Under the pieces are notes generated by a model. The model had not been told where the DNA came from. It did no database searches and saw nothing but the letters and a program-made list of their open reading frames with translations. 64,000 bases of DNA from assembly GCA_017540505.1 (NCBI GenBank), contig JAFYAW010000037.1, positions 1-64,000 on the forward strand. Reading direction: 5' to 3'. Below are positions 19,233 to 28,885 of the stretch, in pieces. Origin of the DNA: Bacteroidales bacterium. Its GTDB lineage: Bacteria > Bacteroidota > Bacteroidia > Bacteroidales > WCHB1-69. The position numbers and the translations under genes are program-made. The first letter of the stretch is position 1; each line of letters opens with the position of its first letter.

Positions 19233-22043
19233 CTATCTCTTCAACAAGCGGAGTACCGCACGCCGGCCATCTATGGTTTCGAGGCGGAGCACATACACGC
19301 CGGCAGCCTGATCCGAAAGGTCAATCAGGTCCGTATCCGCATTGAGTGTCTGCTGCTGGCGCATACGGCCCAACACGTCGTACACGCGCACAGTGGCACC
19401 TGCAAGTGCCTCCCCGCGCACACGACAAATCCCATCCGTAGGATTCGGATAAACCTGAAAGACAAGGGACTCGAATATAGGATCCACCCCGACCGTCAAT
19501 GTGAGATGCAACGTCACCACACTGTCACAGCCGTTTCCAGCGGTATAATGGTGCGTATAGTCGCCGCTGGCGGTCAGCAAATCCCCATCCCACTCATACT
19601 CCGACAGCTCCACCAACTCAAACTCCGTGTGGAAAGTAGGCAACACCGACAAGTTCAACTGTCTTATCAATATTGTATCATAATAAGTGGAATAGACCGT
19701 ATCAACATACAGGCCGGCAACACTCAAAGCAGAACCGTACCAGTTATACGGCAGCTGGTTGGCGCAGACGGAATCCTCCTGATATGCAACTAAGGTAACC
19801 ACTTCGGGAACCACGACCGAGTCCGTTACAGAAGCCTCACACTGGTTTCCGTAAACCGCCGTCAGCGTGTACTGGTGCTGTCCAGGCGTTATAACAACCG
19901 AGGAATAGTCCGTAGCCGTAGCCGGCAAAACAGTTATCAAACTATTATCATACAACAATTTATAATAAGATACCGGACTTGGAATTTCTGTCAGATGGGC
20001 TTTCACCAAAAAATTCCTCGAACTGCCGAACAGCTTCCAAGTCACAGACCCGGAAGAATAGTGCCGGCCCACCACGTCACCCTTTTCAGGCACATAACGG
20101 GCGATGGTACCCGTAGGCATGGCATAGTACCCGCTGTCAACCGAAATCTTATACCCTATCCACAACTCCTGCGCCGCATCCACCAAAACAGGCGTATTCA
20201 ATGCCACAGTACACCACTGGTTGTGGGTAAGGGCGGACAACGGAATGGATTGATTCACCACCATCTGGCCAGGTATAGGGATCCCGTTTTCAAACGAACC
20301 ACCCTGATACACCACCACATGGCAATCGTTGATACCGTTTTTCGCATAAAAAGAGACTCCCGTCAACCACTGGCCATGCTTGGCCACCAGATCCGTATCG
20401 CAGTATCGGTGCAACATGGTGACGGTATAGTTGGGGCTATAACGGTACGAGGTGGAAGATATGGAATCCCACGACATCGTTGCGTGAGATGAAGAGGAGC
20501 CTGCCTGCGGAGCATCCCAATGCAAATCCACCACAGGCCGATGGTAGGTGACCGTCATATTGCGCGGAGGATTGCAAGTCTGCACATACGACATGCCCGT
20601 CAATGAAAGCACATCCACAGCGGAATCCGCCATCACCGAAAGCGTGCCATGCTCCACCTGTTGGGTACCCGATGACAAAAAGCGCACATAAAGAACGCCT
20701 CCTGCAGATGGCATGGTGGTAACGCTCTGGAAGTTCACCGAATCGGTGCTGACCTGGAAATTGCCTGTGGTCTGCACCTGCAGGGGATTTGAAACATTGG
20801 CCGTGCGGATGCGCATCGACTGCGCCTCACTGACCGTGCCCGCCTCCGTGAGGAAAGAGAAGTGCTTTTTATTCTCATAAAGTCTCTCCTTATTGGCATA
20901 CAATCCGAAAATAGCTCCGTGACTGGAGTTGAAATCGTGGGTGCCGGGGAGCAGGCTGCTGAGCAGATAATAGCCATTATAACTGCCACTCCATCCCCAA
21001 TTGAAATGGAAATAGTCCATATCGTCATACCCGTCGCACACGAATGCATGACCACCCGAGCCGGAACCTCTATAAGGGATGGGGCGCAGTTGGTCCAACT
21101 CCTGCTTCAGACGCTGTACCCATGTGCTGCTGTAATTGTTGCGCGAGAGGTACTGGCTGGCTGAATAGCGGAAATACTGCTGCATGACGGTTGGCACGTA
21201 TGAGGTGTGGGCACTGCTGCCGTCGGCGCCGTAGGACATGTTCACGGCCACGCCGCAATGCAGCAGCAGCGTGGTCACGGCGTTCTTCTCGGCGGTGGAA
21301 GAGGATGATGTCAACTTCTCCGGCATCAGTCTATAGTCGTACACGGCGGCCCCGAAATTGGCATACATCGTATCCGGGCACAGTGTGTCGTTGTTGACGT
21401 AGGTGTTCGAACCAACCCCCTGTGTGGGATATTCCCAGTAGCGCATAACCTGTCCCATCATGGTGGCCACACATCCGGCGTAGGCATGTCCTCCCGGACC
21501 ACCGGACACCGCCGGACAAAGGGCATTGTAGGGCGAGTTCTGGTCCCAACGGGTGGAGAGCAGCGGCCCGACGACCGCCTGGTTACGGGATATTGGATGA
21601 TATGTGCCGCGGACCATCGACTGCCATTTCTCCGCCATACGGACATCCTGCGTATAATTTGTCCGCACAGCATATTGCAACTCTTCCGCATAGCCCTCCA
21701 AAAAGGCACGCATATTGTCGGGAACATTCGCCGCATCATAATCACCCTCTACGGAATAGCCTAAGACAGGCTCCATCCGGTCGTCGGCACTCACGATGAC
21801 AAAGCCCGGGTGGAAATCATACACATAGAAGACAGCCAGCGGGTGGGTAGAAGCATTCCCATGGCGTGTCTCCACGTGACGCAACTCGGCGGTCGGATGC
21901 TGTCCGGCTCGGGACGGGTTTCGGAGCCCGAAGAAATGACAAGCCACGCTTCGGGCCACCGACGTGTCCACTGGCGCGGCATTGAGAGCAGTCAACCCGC
22001 ACATCATCCAAATAAAAGAGAAAAACAGCAGTCTCTTCTTCAT
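19233..22043 (-). CDS. Large secreted C10 cysteine protease with T9SS sorting domain
   Basis: A 936-residue secreted protease starting at the ATG (MKKRLLFFSFIWMMCGL signal). The propeptide is followed by the C10 catalytic domain. The Cys lies in YAGCVATMMGQVMRYWEYP near residue 190 and the His in GGHAFVCDGY near residue 331, with the FHFNWGWSGSYNGYY signature. A roughly 500-residue stretch of fibronectin/Ig-like modules follows, including one with NPPRNMTVTYHRPVVDLHWDAPQ. The C-terminal type A sorting domain starts at FQVYPNPTDG (about residue 863). It lies 13 bases downstream of the AddB-like gene and is probably co-transcribed. It is about 290 residues longer than the other C10 protease because of the extra modules. 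Confidence 0.93.
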   Translation of the reverse strand: MKKRLLFFSFIWMMCGLTALNAAPVDTSVARSVACHFFGLRNPSRAGQHPTAELRHVETRHGNASTHPLAVFYVYDFHPGFVIVSADDRMEPVLGYSVEGDYDAANVPDNMRAFLEGYAEELQYAVRTNYTQDVRMAEKWQSMVRGTYHPISRNQAVVGPLLSTRWDQNSPYNALCPAVSGGPGGHAYAGCVATMMGQVMRYWEYPTQGVGSNTYVNNDTLCPDTMYANFGAAVYDYRLMPEKLTSSSSTAEKNAVTTLLLHCGVAVNMSYGADGSSAHTSYVPTVMQQYFRYSASQYLSRNNYSSTWVQRLKQELDQLRPIPYRGSGSGGHAFVCDGYDDMDYFHFNWGWSGSYNGYYLLSSLLPGTHDFNSSHGAIFGLYANKERLYENKKHFSFLTEAGTVSEAQSMRIRTANVSNPLQVQTTGNFQVSTDSVNFQSVTTMPSAGGVLYVRFLSSGTQQVEHGTLSVMADSAVDVLSLTGMSYVQTCNPPRNMTVTYHRPVVDLHWDAPQAGSSSSHATMSWDSISSTSYRYSPNYTVTMLHRYCDTDLVAKHGQWLTGVSFYAKNGINDCHVVVYQGGSFENGIPIPGQMVVNQSIPLSALTHNQWCTVALNTPVLVDAAQELWIGYKISVDSGYYAMPTGTIARYVPEKGDVVGRHYSSGSVTWKLFGSSRNFLVKAHLTEIPSPVSYYKLLYDNSLITVLPATATDYSSVVITPGQHQYTLTAVYGNQCEASVTDSVVVPEVVTLVAYQEDSVCANQLPYNWYGSALSVAGLYVDTVYSTYYDTILIRQLNLSVLPTFHTEFELVELSEYEWDGDLLTASGDYTHHYTAGNGCDSVVTLHLTLTVGVDPIFESLVFQVYPNPTDGICRVRGEALAGATVRVYDVLGRMRQQQTLNADTDLIDLSDQAAGVYVLRLETIDGRRAVLRLLKR

Positions 22044-22056
22044 ATCCATTACTATA

Positions 22057-24924
22057 TTATCTATTACAAATATGCTTATAATCACAATAAAGGCACCGTT
22101 TCGGATCCGAAGCCTGCGTAAAAGGCTGCTTGGAATCCATTACCTTGGCCAACACCGCCGTCAAGGCCGTTTCTAGCTGCTGCAAGGTGTCTTCCGTCAG
22201 CAAAGGATCCAAAGCTACAAGCTTTTTCCCATCCCGCGTGGCACACACCTCCGCTTTATGCAGACAATCCTCATGCCGGTTCGCATCGCGGATGCTGATG
22301 ATGCCACACTGCAGACGATTCCTGTCGGGAACTTTATTCAAAACCTCATGATCCGAATGGCGGCACAACATCGCATAAAATGCCAACTGCACAAACTGCG
22401 CATAGTCCGGATTTTTGAAATCATCCTCCAGCTCATTCAACGCCACCTTCAACTTGTCCTCATGCACCTTGCCCGTTTTATAATCCAAAATCACCAATTG
22501 TCCATCCTCCATCTGCAGGCGGTCAATCGTGCCTTTCAATATCAAAGAGGGACCTTCGGGAGCCAATGGCAGCGAAAATGAGAGTTTCAACTCATTACCC
22601 AGAATGGATATCTTCGTTTTCGTCCATTGCTCTTTGGCCATCTTCAGATAATTGACCACATCATTACGAATCATCTGAGCAGCCAGATACACCCGTCCAT
22701 GCTCCAAATCTTTTTCCTTGAAACGAAGCTTGTACATATTCCTGAACTTCTCATCCTCCACCAGCAGATGCCGTATCTGCACATCCACCTCCTGTATAGC
22801 CTTGTCAAAAAACTCCGAAGCATGTTCAGGCTCGTCTTTTATTTTATTGAAAACATCCTCAAACAGCCTATGGACCACCGATCCGATAAGATTGCTCTCC
22901 ATCCGGTTGGTAAAGATATCCGTACGCTGGATATTGCACAAGTGCTTAAGATAAAACTGCAACGGGCAGTTAATGAACACATTCAAGGCGGATGCTGAAA
23001 ATTGGAATTGAGCCAATGTGTCCATGATCGGCTTATCCTTCTGCACCACGATGGTTTCCGGCTCCGACAGATGGAGGGGCAACGCCACGGACGGGTATTC
23101 CAACTGGATGTTGTCAAGATGCTGTTCGCGCACCTCAAACTCCAACTGGCTAATAAAACGGCTCTTCTCCGACAGGCTGTCTCCATTCTGATCGTACACC
23201 AGCACCACATTCTCCGCCCGTTGGAGCAGCCTGAAAAAGTGGTAAGCGTACACCTGATCCTTGTACAGATAATTCTCCAGCGATTCACCGGCAAATTTGA
23301 AATCAAAGGGTATCAGCGAGTTGAAACTGATGCCCGCCGGCAGCACACCCTCATTGACGGAGAGCATGATGACGTTTTTGAAATCCAGCGTTCGTGTTTC
23401 CAGAAGCCCCATCACCTGCAGACCTTTGGTGGCATCGCCGCGAAGAGCCAACGTGAGGGCCTCCGCCTGCTGGTGGATGGCGAAGCGTACAAGGTGGAAC
23501 GGCAAGGGCGCAACACCGGCCAATGGAGCCAGCAAACTCCCCACCTGTCGCAGACAGTCCAACAGCAAACCGGTCATAGCGCGGTCACGAGGATGGTCGG
23601 TTCTATAAAGTATCCATTCAAAATAGTCAATCAGTGCGGGCAGCACCCCCGACTCGTCCGCCGTGAACGACGGAAGCAGCCCCTCGCGGAACTCCCCGAC
23701 AGGATACAACGCCGTATGCTGATAATTCTCCAAATTCTCCATCATCTGCTGGTATTCCGTCTCATCATCAAACAGATAACGCTGCACACAGACATTCCGG
23801 AACACGGCGGCCACATCCGCATAATGCCATACCATCTGCCCGCCGTTCTGCATCATATAGCGCCTGCTGGTCTGGTACGCGACCAGCAGGTTCTCCATGA
23901 GCGCGTACACCGGTGTGGCCGATAGCGGGTAACCCATCGTCACGTTGGCCTCCGACATATCGTATGTTGTCAACAGAGGAAGCAGCAGGGATTCATCGGC
24001 CAACACCAAAGCCGTGTTGTCCAGATTTCCCTGTTCCGCTTTGATCTGCTCCAAAAACTCCACCGCACAATACAACTGGTTCATGGTCTGGTCGGCCCCC
24101 ACAATGCGGACACGTTTCGGCTGGTCGGCAAAATGGCTATGCGTGAACAGGATTTTCTCTTTGGGCAAATCCAGCTTCTCACATATCTTGCTTAAAAAAT
24201 GGGCCGTAGTGAAACGGGATTCCCTATTGAAATCACAATAGAATGAGTCCACATCGAAATAGAAGCGGGTATCGAAATGCTCTTTCACATAGTGCACAAT
24301 CTTCAATTCGGAAGGGGTAAGCACATGGAACCCGGCAAAGACATAGTGTTTATGTGTCAGTCGCTCCCTATACGCATCCATTTTCTCGGCGCAGTTGCGG
24401 TAGATAAGGCCGTCGTAGCCAACGCCCTCCCCTACCAGCTGCTGCCGGAATTGTACGTAGAGGTCGGCAAGCATATTGTACAGGTCCATCTTTTCCTGTT
24501 GCCCGGCACTCACATCATCCTGTCCGAAAGGAATCTCAAAGGTCTTGGCCGCGGCCAGATCGCGGAACAGGCTCTGCCCGTCCTCCATCTGCATGTCAAT
24601 CTCGGAGATGTCCTTCAGGAACGAGGGGGCCCACGTCTGGATATCGTCAAAGTCCACCGGCACCTCGGGGCGCATCTGCCGATAGCAGACAAACAGCTTC
24701 ACCCACAGCTCCATCTTACTGATTTTCTGCAGGGGGCTCAACTCGCCGACAAATTCGTCGATGGAACAGACCTTGGGAGAGAAAACCGGATGACCAGCCT
24801 CTTCGGCCAGCGTCTTCAACAGCATACGCTGGGCACGCCGATTGGGCAGCACAAAGAGAGTGTCCTCCAACGGAATGCCGAAAGCCAGGACATGTTGCGA
24901 CAGCTCAGTGAGAAAACTAATCAT
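22057..24924 (-). CDS. AddB-like PD-(D/E)XK nuclease with Fe-S cysteines
   Basis: A 955-residue protein of the PD-(D/E)XK family found in Bacteroidota next to or instead of AddB. The N-terminal half looks like a degenerate superfamily I helicase (LFVLPNRRAQRMLLKTL). The C-terminal third is a RecB-type nuclease with GSVVHRLFEDVF, KGTIDRLQMEDGQLVILDYKTGKV (catalytic D and K) and Fe-S ligands: one Cys in VFINCPLQFYLKH (near residue 650) and a CX2CX5C at the extreme C-terminus (RCLYCDYKHIC). That spacing matches AddB. The likely role is double-strand-break end processing with a UvrD-type partner, which is not in this window. lepA lies 48 bases upstream on the same strand. Confidence 0.85.
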   Translation of the reverse strand: MISFLTELSQHVLAFGIPLEDTLFVLPNRRAQRMLLKTLAEEAGHPVFSPKVCSIDEFVGELSPLQKISKMELWVKLFVCYRQMRPEVPVDFDDIQTWAPSFLKDISEIDMQMEDGQSLFRDLAAAKTFEIPFGQDDVSAGQQEKMDLYNMLADLYVQFRQQLVGEGVGYDGLIYRNCAEKMDAYRERLTHKHYVFAGFHVLTPSELKIVHYVKEHFDTRFYFDVDSFYCDFNRESRFTTAHFLSKICEKLDLPKEKILFTHSHFADQPKRVRIVGADQTMNQLYCAVEFLEQIKAEQGNLDNTALVLADESLLLPLLTTYDMSEANVTMGYPLSATPVYALMENLLVAYQTSRRYMMQNGGQMVWHYADVAAVFRNVCVQRYLFDDETEYQQMMENLENYQHTALYPVGEFREGLLPSFTADESGVLPALIDYFEWILYRTDHPRDRAMTGLLLDCLRQVGSLLAPLAGVAPLPFHLVRFAIHQQAEALTLALRGDATKGLQVMGLLETRTLDFKNVIMLSVNEGVLPAGISFNSLIPFDFKFAGESLENYLYKDQVYAYHFFRLLQRAENVVLVYDQNGDSLSEKSRFISQLEFEVREQHLDNIQLEYPSVALPLHLSEPETIVVQKDKPIMDTLAQFQFSASALNVFINCPLQFYLKHLCNIQRTDIFTNRMESNLIGSVVHRLFEDVFNKIKDEPEHASEFFDKAIQEVDVQIRHLLVEDEKFRNMYKLRFKEKDLEHGRVYLAAQMIRNDVVNYLKMAKEQWTKTKISILGNELKLSFSLPLAPEGPSLILKGTIDRLQMEDGQLVILDYKTGKVHEDKLKVALNELEDDFKNPDYAQFVQLAFYAMLCRHSDHEVLNKVPDRNRLQCGIISIRDANRHEDCLHKAEVCATRDGKKLVALDPLLTEDTLQQLETALTAVLAKVMDSKQPFTQASDPKRCLYCDYKHICNR

Positions 24925-24972
24925 CGTGCAAAGGAGTTTGAATCGGTGCGTACGACATTCCCGGAGGTATCG

Positions 24973-26760
24973 TTAATCCAGTTTCAGGACGGCGAGGAAT
25001 GCCGACTGCGGCACCTGCACATTTCCAATCTGACGCATACGCTTCTTACCGCGCTTCTGTTTTTCAAGCAGCTTGCGCTTACGGGTGATATCGCCACCGT
25101 AGCACTTGGCCGTCACGTCCTTACGGACGGCCTTCACCGTCTCGCGGGCAATGATCTTAGAGCCGATGGCCGCCTGGATGGCTATGTCGAACTGCTGGCG
25201 CGGGATGAGCTCCTTCAGCTTCTCGCAGATGCGACGGCCGAACGAATACGCGTTATCGGAGTGGATGAGGGCAGAGAGCGCATCCACGGAGTCGCCGTTC
25301 AGCAGAATGTCAAGTTTCACCAGACTAGCCGGCTTGAAGTCCGTGATATGATAGTCGAAAGAGGCATAACCTTTGGAAATGCTCTTCAGTTTGTCGTAAA
25401 AGTCGAAAACGATTTCACCCAACGGCATATCGAAGGTGAGCTCTATACGGTTGGCGGCCACATACATCTGGTTGACGAGCGAGCCGCGCTTGTCGATACA
25501 GAGCTTCATGATGGAGCCGATGTAATCATCCTTGGAGATGATCTGGGCACGGATGTAGGGTTCCTCCACATGGTCAATCTCCGTGGGGGCCGGCATTCCC
25601 GACGGGTTGTAAACATCGAGCCACTGTTTCTTGGTGGTCAGCACCTTGTAGGAGACGTTCGGCACGGTGGCGATCACGTCCTGGTCGAACTCGCGGTCGA
25701 GGCGTTCCTCCACAATCTCCATGTGGAGCAGGCCGAGGAATCCGCAGCGGAAGCCGAAGCCGAGGGCGGCTGACGATTCCGGCTCGAAAGTCAGGGAGGC
25801 ATCGTTGAGTTTCAGTTTCTCCAACGAGGCGCGCAGCTCCTCATACTGGTCAGCCTCTGTGGGGTAGATGCCGGCGAAGAGCATCGGCTTCACCTCCTGG
25901 AACCCCTCGATGGCCGTCTCGCATGGGCGCGCCACATGGGTGATGGTGTCGCCCACCTTCACCTCCGAGGATGTCTTGATGCCCGTGATCAGATAACCCA
26001 CGTCGCCGGCGGAGAGTACGTCCTTCGGCACACGGTCCATCTTCAGAATGCCGATCTCATCCGCATCATACTCTTTCTTGGTGGCGAAGAACTTCACCAT
26101 ATCATGCGCATGAACCGTGCCGTTGAAGATACGGAAATAGGCGATGATGCCGCGGAAGGAGTTGAACACAGAGTCGAAGATGAGGGCTTGCAGCGGCGCA
26201 TCGGGGTCGCCTTTCGGGGCGGGAATGCGCTCAATGATGGCCTGCAGGATCTCCTCCACGCCCTGGCCGGTCTTGCCCGAGGCTTCAATGATGTCGGACT
26301 CGTCGCAGCCGAGCAGGTCCATAATCTGATCCTTCACCTCTAAGGGCATGGCGGCGGGCATATCCATCTTGTTGAGTACGGGAATGATTTCCAAGTCGTT
26401 ATCAATAGCCTGGTAGAGGTTGGAAATGGTCTGTGCCTGTACGCCCTGGGTGGCGTCCACCAGCAGCAGCGCGCCCTCGCACGCGGCGATGGAGCGCGAC
26501 ACCTCGTAGGAGAAGTCCACGTGACCCGGCGTGTCGATGAGGTTCAGAATATATTTCTCCCCGTTATACACATATTCCATCTGGATAGCGTGGCTCTTGA
26601 TGGTGATACCGCGCTCGCGCTCCAGATCCATGTCGTCGAGCACCTGATTCTGGAACTCGCGGTCGTTGACGGTCTTAGTATATTGGAGAAGCCTGTCGGC
26701 CAACGTGCTCTTGCCGTGGTCGATATGGGCGATAATGCAGAAATTTCGGATATGTTTCAT
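24973..26760 (-). CDS. lepA: Elongation factor 4 (ribosome back-translocase)
   Basis: A 595-residue translational GTPase starting at the ATG ([26 protein letters not shown]); this is the canonical LepA start, so an upstream in-frame codon is rejected. G motifs: [23 protein letters not shown]. The LepA-specific C-terminal domain (ERLDREF, then [28 protein letters not shown]) replaces EF-G domain IV. EF4 acts on stalled ribosomes. The -7 box sits only 7 bases before the ATG, so the mRNA should have almost no 5' leader. Confidence 0.98.
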   Translation of the reverse strand: MKHIRNFCIIAHIDHGKSTLADRLLQYTKTVNDREFQNQVLDDMDLERERGITIKSHAIQMEYVYNGEKYILNLIDTPGHVDFSYEVSRSIAACEGALLLVDATQGVQAQTISNLYQAIDNDLEIIPVLNKMDMPAAMPLEVKDQIMDLLGCDESDIIEASGKTGQGVEEILQAIIERIPAPKGDPDAPLQALIFDSVFNSFRGIIAYFRIFNGTVHAHDMVKFFATKKEYDADEIGILKMDRVPKDVLSAGDVGYLITGIKTSSEVKVGDTITHVARPCETAIEGFQEVKPMLFAGIYPTEADQYEELRASLEKLKLNDASLTFEPESSAALGFGFRCGFLGLLHMEIVEERLDREFDQDVIATVPNVSYKVLTTKKQWLDVYNPSGMPAPTEIDHVEEPYIRAQIISKDDYIGSIMKLCIDKRGSLVNQMYVAANRIELTFDMPLGEIVFDFYDKLKSISKGYASFDYHITDFKPASLVKLDILLNGDSVDALSALIHSDNAYSFGRRICEKLKELIPRQQFDIAIQAAIGSKIIARETVKAVRKDVTAKCYGGDITRKRKLLEKQKRGKKRMRQIGNVQVPQSAFLAVLKLD

Positions 26761-26767
26761 AAGGCGG

Positions 26768-26775
26768 CAAAGATA
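26768..26775 (-). promoter_or_regulatory. -7 box (TATCTTTG) abutting lepA
   Basis: Exact TATCTTTG on the minus strand, with only seven bases between the box and the lepA ATG. With the usual transcription start a few bases after the box, the predicted leader is 0-4 nucleotides. Confidence 0.65.
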
Positions 26776-26787
26776 CAAAAAAAAGAA

Positions 26788-26795
26788 TATTTTTG
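26788..26795 (+). promoter_or_regulatory. -7 box (TATTTTTG) for the DUF456 gene
   Basis: TATTTTTG on the plus strand, 47 bases before the DUF456 start codon. It is back-to-back with the lepA promoter. Confidence 0.6.
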
Positions 26796-26842
26796 CAGCG
26801 GTTATTGATTGTAACCCTTGTTTTCATGCGAAATATACTGAA

Positions 26843-27331
26843 ATGGACATCTTTCTGATCATCACGGGAGCTCTTTGTCTGCTGGCAGGCCTGGTGGGAT
26901 GCATTCTGCCCATACTGCCCGGGGTGCCGCTGGCATACGTCGGGATATGGCTTCTCCACGCCACCGGCAAGGTCCAGTTCAGCTGGAAATTCCTTATTAT
27001 CTGGGGCATTGTGACCGCCGTGGTACAAATCCTCGATGCGGTGGTCCCGGTATGGGGTACGAAGGTGATGGGTGGCTCGAAAGCGGGCGTATGGGGCAGC
27101 ACCATCGGGTTGGTGGCCGGGCTCTTCTTCGGGCCCTGGGGCATTGTGCTCGGTCCATTTGTCGGTGCCGTCGCGGGAGAGATGCTGGCCCACTGGACCG
27201 AAGAGGGCATGTCGCTGGGCCAGGCCCTGAAAGCCGGCTCGGGGGCTTTTGTCGGCCTGATGACCGGCACCGTCCTGAAGCTGGTCTGCGTGGGGCTGAT
27301 GGCCTACTATTTCGTGGCGGCCATCGTGTGA
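26843..27331 (+). CDS. DUF456 membrane protein
   Basis: A 162-residue hydrophobic protein with four or five membrane segments. It starts MDIFLIITGALCLLAGLVGCILPILPGVPLAYVGIW; the ATG at 26843 is chosen because an upstream in-frame ATG would add a charged, unrelated extension. The glycine-rich repeats (GSTIGLVAGLFFGPWGIVLGPFVGAVAGEML) are the hallmark of the DUF456 family. It is an inner-membrane protein of unknown function. It converges on gatD with 17 bases between the coding ends. Confidence 0.88.
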   Translation: MDIFLIITGALCLLAGLVGCILPILPGVPLAYVGIWLLHATGKVQFSWKFLIIWGIVTAVVQILDAVVPVWGTKVMGGSKAGVWGSTIGLVAGLFFGPWGIVLGPFVGAVAGEMLAHWTEEGMSLGQALKAGSGAFVGLMTGTVLKLVCVGLMAYYFVAAIV

Positions 27332-27339
27332 GGGAAAGG

Positions 27340-27358
27340 GAGGAAAAATTATTTCCTC
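27340..27358. terminator. Short hairpin between convergent genes
   Basis: GAGGAAA-N5-TTTCCTC is a perfect 7-bp stem between the ends of the DUF456 and gatD genes. The gatD stop codon lies in its loop. It lacks a clear T-run, so a terminator role is only possible. Confidence 0.35.
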
Positions 27359-28824
27359 ACCTTCTTCACGAACTCCTCCACTTCCGGCACGCCGCCTTGA
27401 TAGACGAGGTAGCCGTCGTAGGGCTCGCGTTTGGTGATTTCGTCGTTGATGGGAGTGAGCATCAGCTTCTTCACATCCTCTCGTTTTTGACCGCTGTCCT
27501 TGGTAAGGCCCAAAGCCCAACCGAGCTTGATGTAAGAACTTTCCGCCAGCATGTTGTCGGCGGGGATGATGCCGCGCGCCATCATGTCGCGGCCGGTGTC
27601 ATAGACGAACATGTGGGTGTAGCCCCAGATGGTCTGCACGCTCATGTACTGGTGCACACCCGCGTCAGTGGCCCGCTGGATGGCATCGAACATGTGCTTG
27701 TTGACGTGCCCGAGGCCGGTGCCGTCCCACACAATGCCCTTGTAACCGTTGTCGATCAAGGCATCCAACACATCGGGTTTCATGCCCGGATAGTAGTAAA
27801 GGATGGCCACACGATCGTCAAAGGTGGGCACAATGCGCGTGACGTTGGGGTCGTTCTTGGCGATGCTGCGCTTGTAGTCCTCGTAGTTGGTGATGACCTC
27901 CACCTGACGGTGCTGCTCGCCCCGGCGGCGGTGGTTATAAACCTCCTTGATGGGTTGCACGCCGTCCTTGCGGTTCACAGTGGCTAACGGCGTGTCGCCG
28001 ATGGTACGGAACGTGGAACGGTACGAGCTGTGCATCTTGCGCACGCGCGTGCCACGGTGCAGGAAGCCGTAGTCATCGGAGGTGGGTCCGAACATGCAGA
28101 CCATTACCTCAGCGATGTCGCCGTGACCGGCAGCCGTCATCGCGTGCATCAGGTTCAATGCGGCATCAGAACTCGGACGGTCGGAGCTGCGCTGCGAACC
28201 GACCAGCACCACCGGCATGGGCAGGTTTTGGCACATGTATGTCAAGGCGGTGGCGGTGTGCGCCAACGTGTCGGTACCATGACCGATCACGATGCCCTCA
28301 ATGCCAGCTTTGATCTCGTCGCCAATCTTTTGGGCCAGAGCCTTGTATTCCACAGGCGACATGTTCTCGGAGAAGACGGCGAAGACCTTCTCGGTCTCCA
28401 GATTGCAGATGTCGGCCAGCTCGGGCACAGCGCCGTACAACTCGCCAGGCGAGAAAGCGGGAATCACCGCACCGGTACGATAGTCGAGGCGCGAGGCGAT
28501 GGTGCCGCCTGTACCTAATAGCTTCACGTGCGGAAGCCCGGGCGTGTAGGGGAACTCCTTCTCCGGAATCTTGAACACGGGCTGCGGGTCGCGCTCGCCC
28601 TTCATGTCGGTCACCGTCTCGATGTCGATGCCGATGTTGTAGCCCGTGGCCACTTTCATCACGATGTGGATGTCGTCGGTGTTCTCGGCGCGGGGAAGGA
28701 TCTTGCCCGAGAAGTGTCCGCGCGTGGTCTCAACCTCGGCCTTGTCCCACACGTGAACGTCATATTTTTTGAGCATCTCCAATGCTCTTCCTTTATATCC
28801 TTGGAATGTGGTTTTGTCGTCCAT
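27349..28824 (-). CDS. gatD: Glutamyl-tRNA(Gln) amidotransferase subunit D (archaeal type)
   Basis: This 491-residue protein is GatD rather than a plain asparaginase. An N-terminal Tudor-like domain (residues about 20-75, VHVWDKAEVETTRGHFSGKILPR) precedes a full L-asparaginase-fold glutaminase domain. Catalytic motifs are LGTGGTIASRLDYRTGAV (first Thr near residue 106) and GIVIGHGTDTLAHTATAL (Thr-Asp near 184), with the lysine-bearing segment replaced by VLVGSQRSSDRPSSDAALN as in this family. GatD releases ammonia from Gln or Asn and passes it to GatE to convert Glu-tRNA(Gln) to Gln-tRNA(Gln). It lies 61 bases downstream of gatE on the same strand. GatDE is regarded as archaea-specific, so its presence here suggests horizontal transfer. 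Confidence 0.93.
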   Translation of the reverse strand: MDDKTTFQGYKGRALEMLKKYDVHVWDKAEVETTRGHFSGKILPRAENTDDIHIVMKVATGYNIGIDIETVTDMKGERDPQPVFKIPEKEFPYTPGLPHVKLLGTGGTIASRLDYRTGAVIPAFSPGELYGAVPELADICNLETEKVFAVFSENMSPVEYKALAQKIGDEIKAGIEGIVIGHGTDTLAHTATALTYMCQNLPMPVVLVGSQRSSDRPSSDAALNLMHAMTAAGHGDIAEVMVCMFGPTSDDYGFLHRGTRVRKMHSSYRSTFRTIGDTPLATVNRKDGVQPIKEVYNHRRRGEQHRQVEVITNYEDYKRSIAKNDPNVTRIVPTFDDRVAILYYYPGMKPDVLDALIDNGYKGIVWDGTGLGHVNKHMFDAIQRATDAGVHQYMSVQTIWGYTHMFVYDTGRDMMARGIIPADNMLAESSYIKLGWALGLTKDSGQKREDVKKLMLTPINDEITKREPYDGYLVYQGGVPEVEEFVKKVRK

Positions 28825-28840
28825 ATATAATATTGTTTGT

Positions 28841-28870
28841 TGTAGAGACGCAATGCATTGCGTCTCTACA
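28841..28870. repeat. Perfect 30-bp palindrome (REP-like) between gatE and gatD
   Basis: TGTAGAGACGCAATG followed directly by its exact reverse complement. It fills half of the 61-base gap inside the gatE-gatD unit and would form a 13-15 bp hairpin in the mRNA. The TGTAGAGACGC arm resembles an abundant dispersed palindrome that I recall from cyanobacterial and some Bacteroidota genomes. Confidence 0.9.
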
Positions 28871-28885
28871 AATTTATTATTCAGT

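Noticed and set aside
27349..28824. Plain L-asparaginase I/II
   Set aside because: The Tudor-like N-terminal domain, the length (491) and the adjacent gatE point to GatD.
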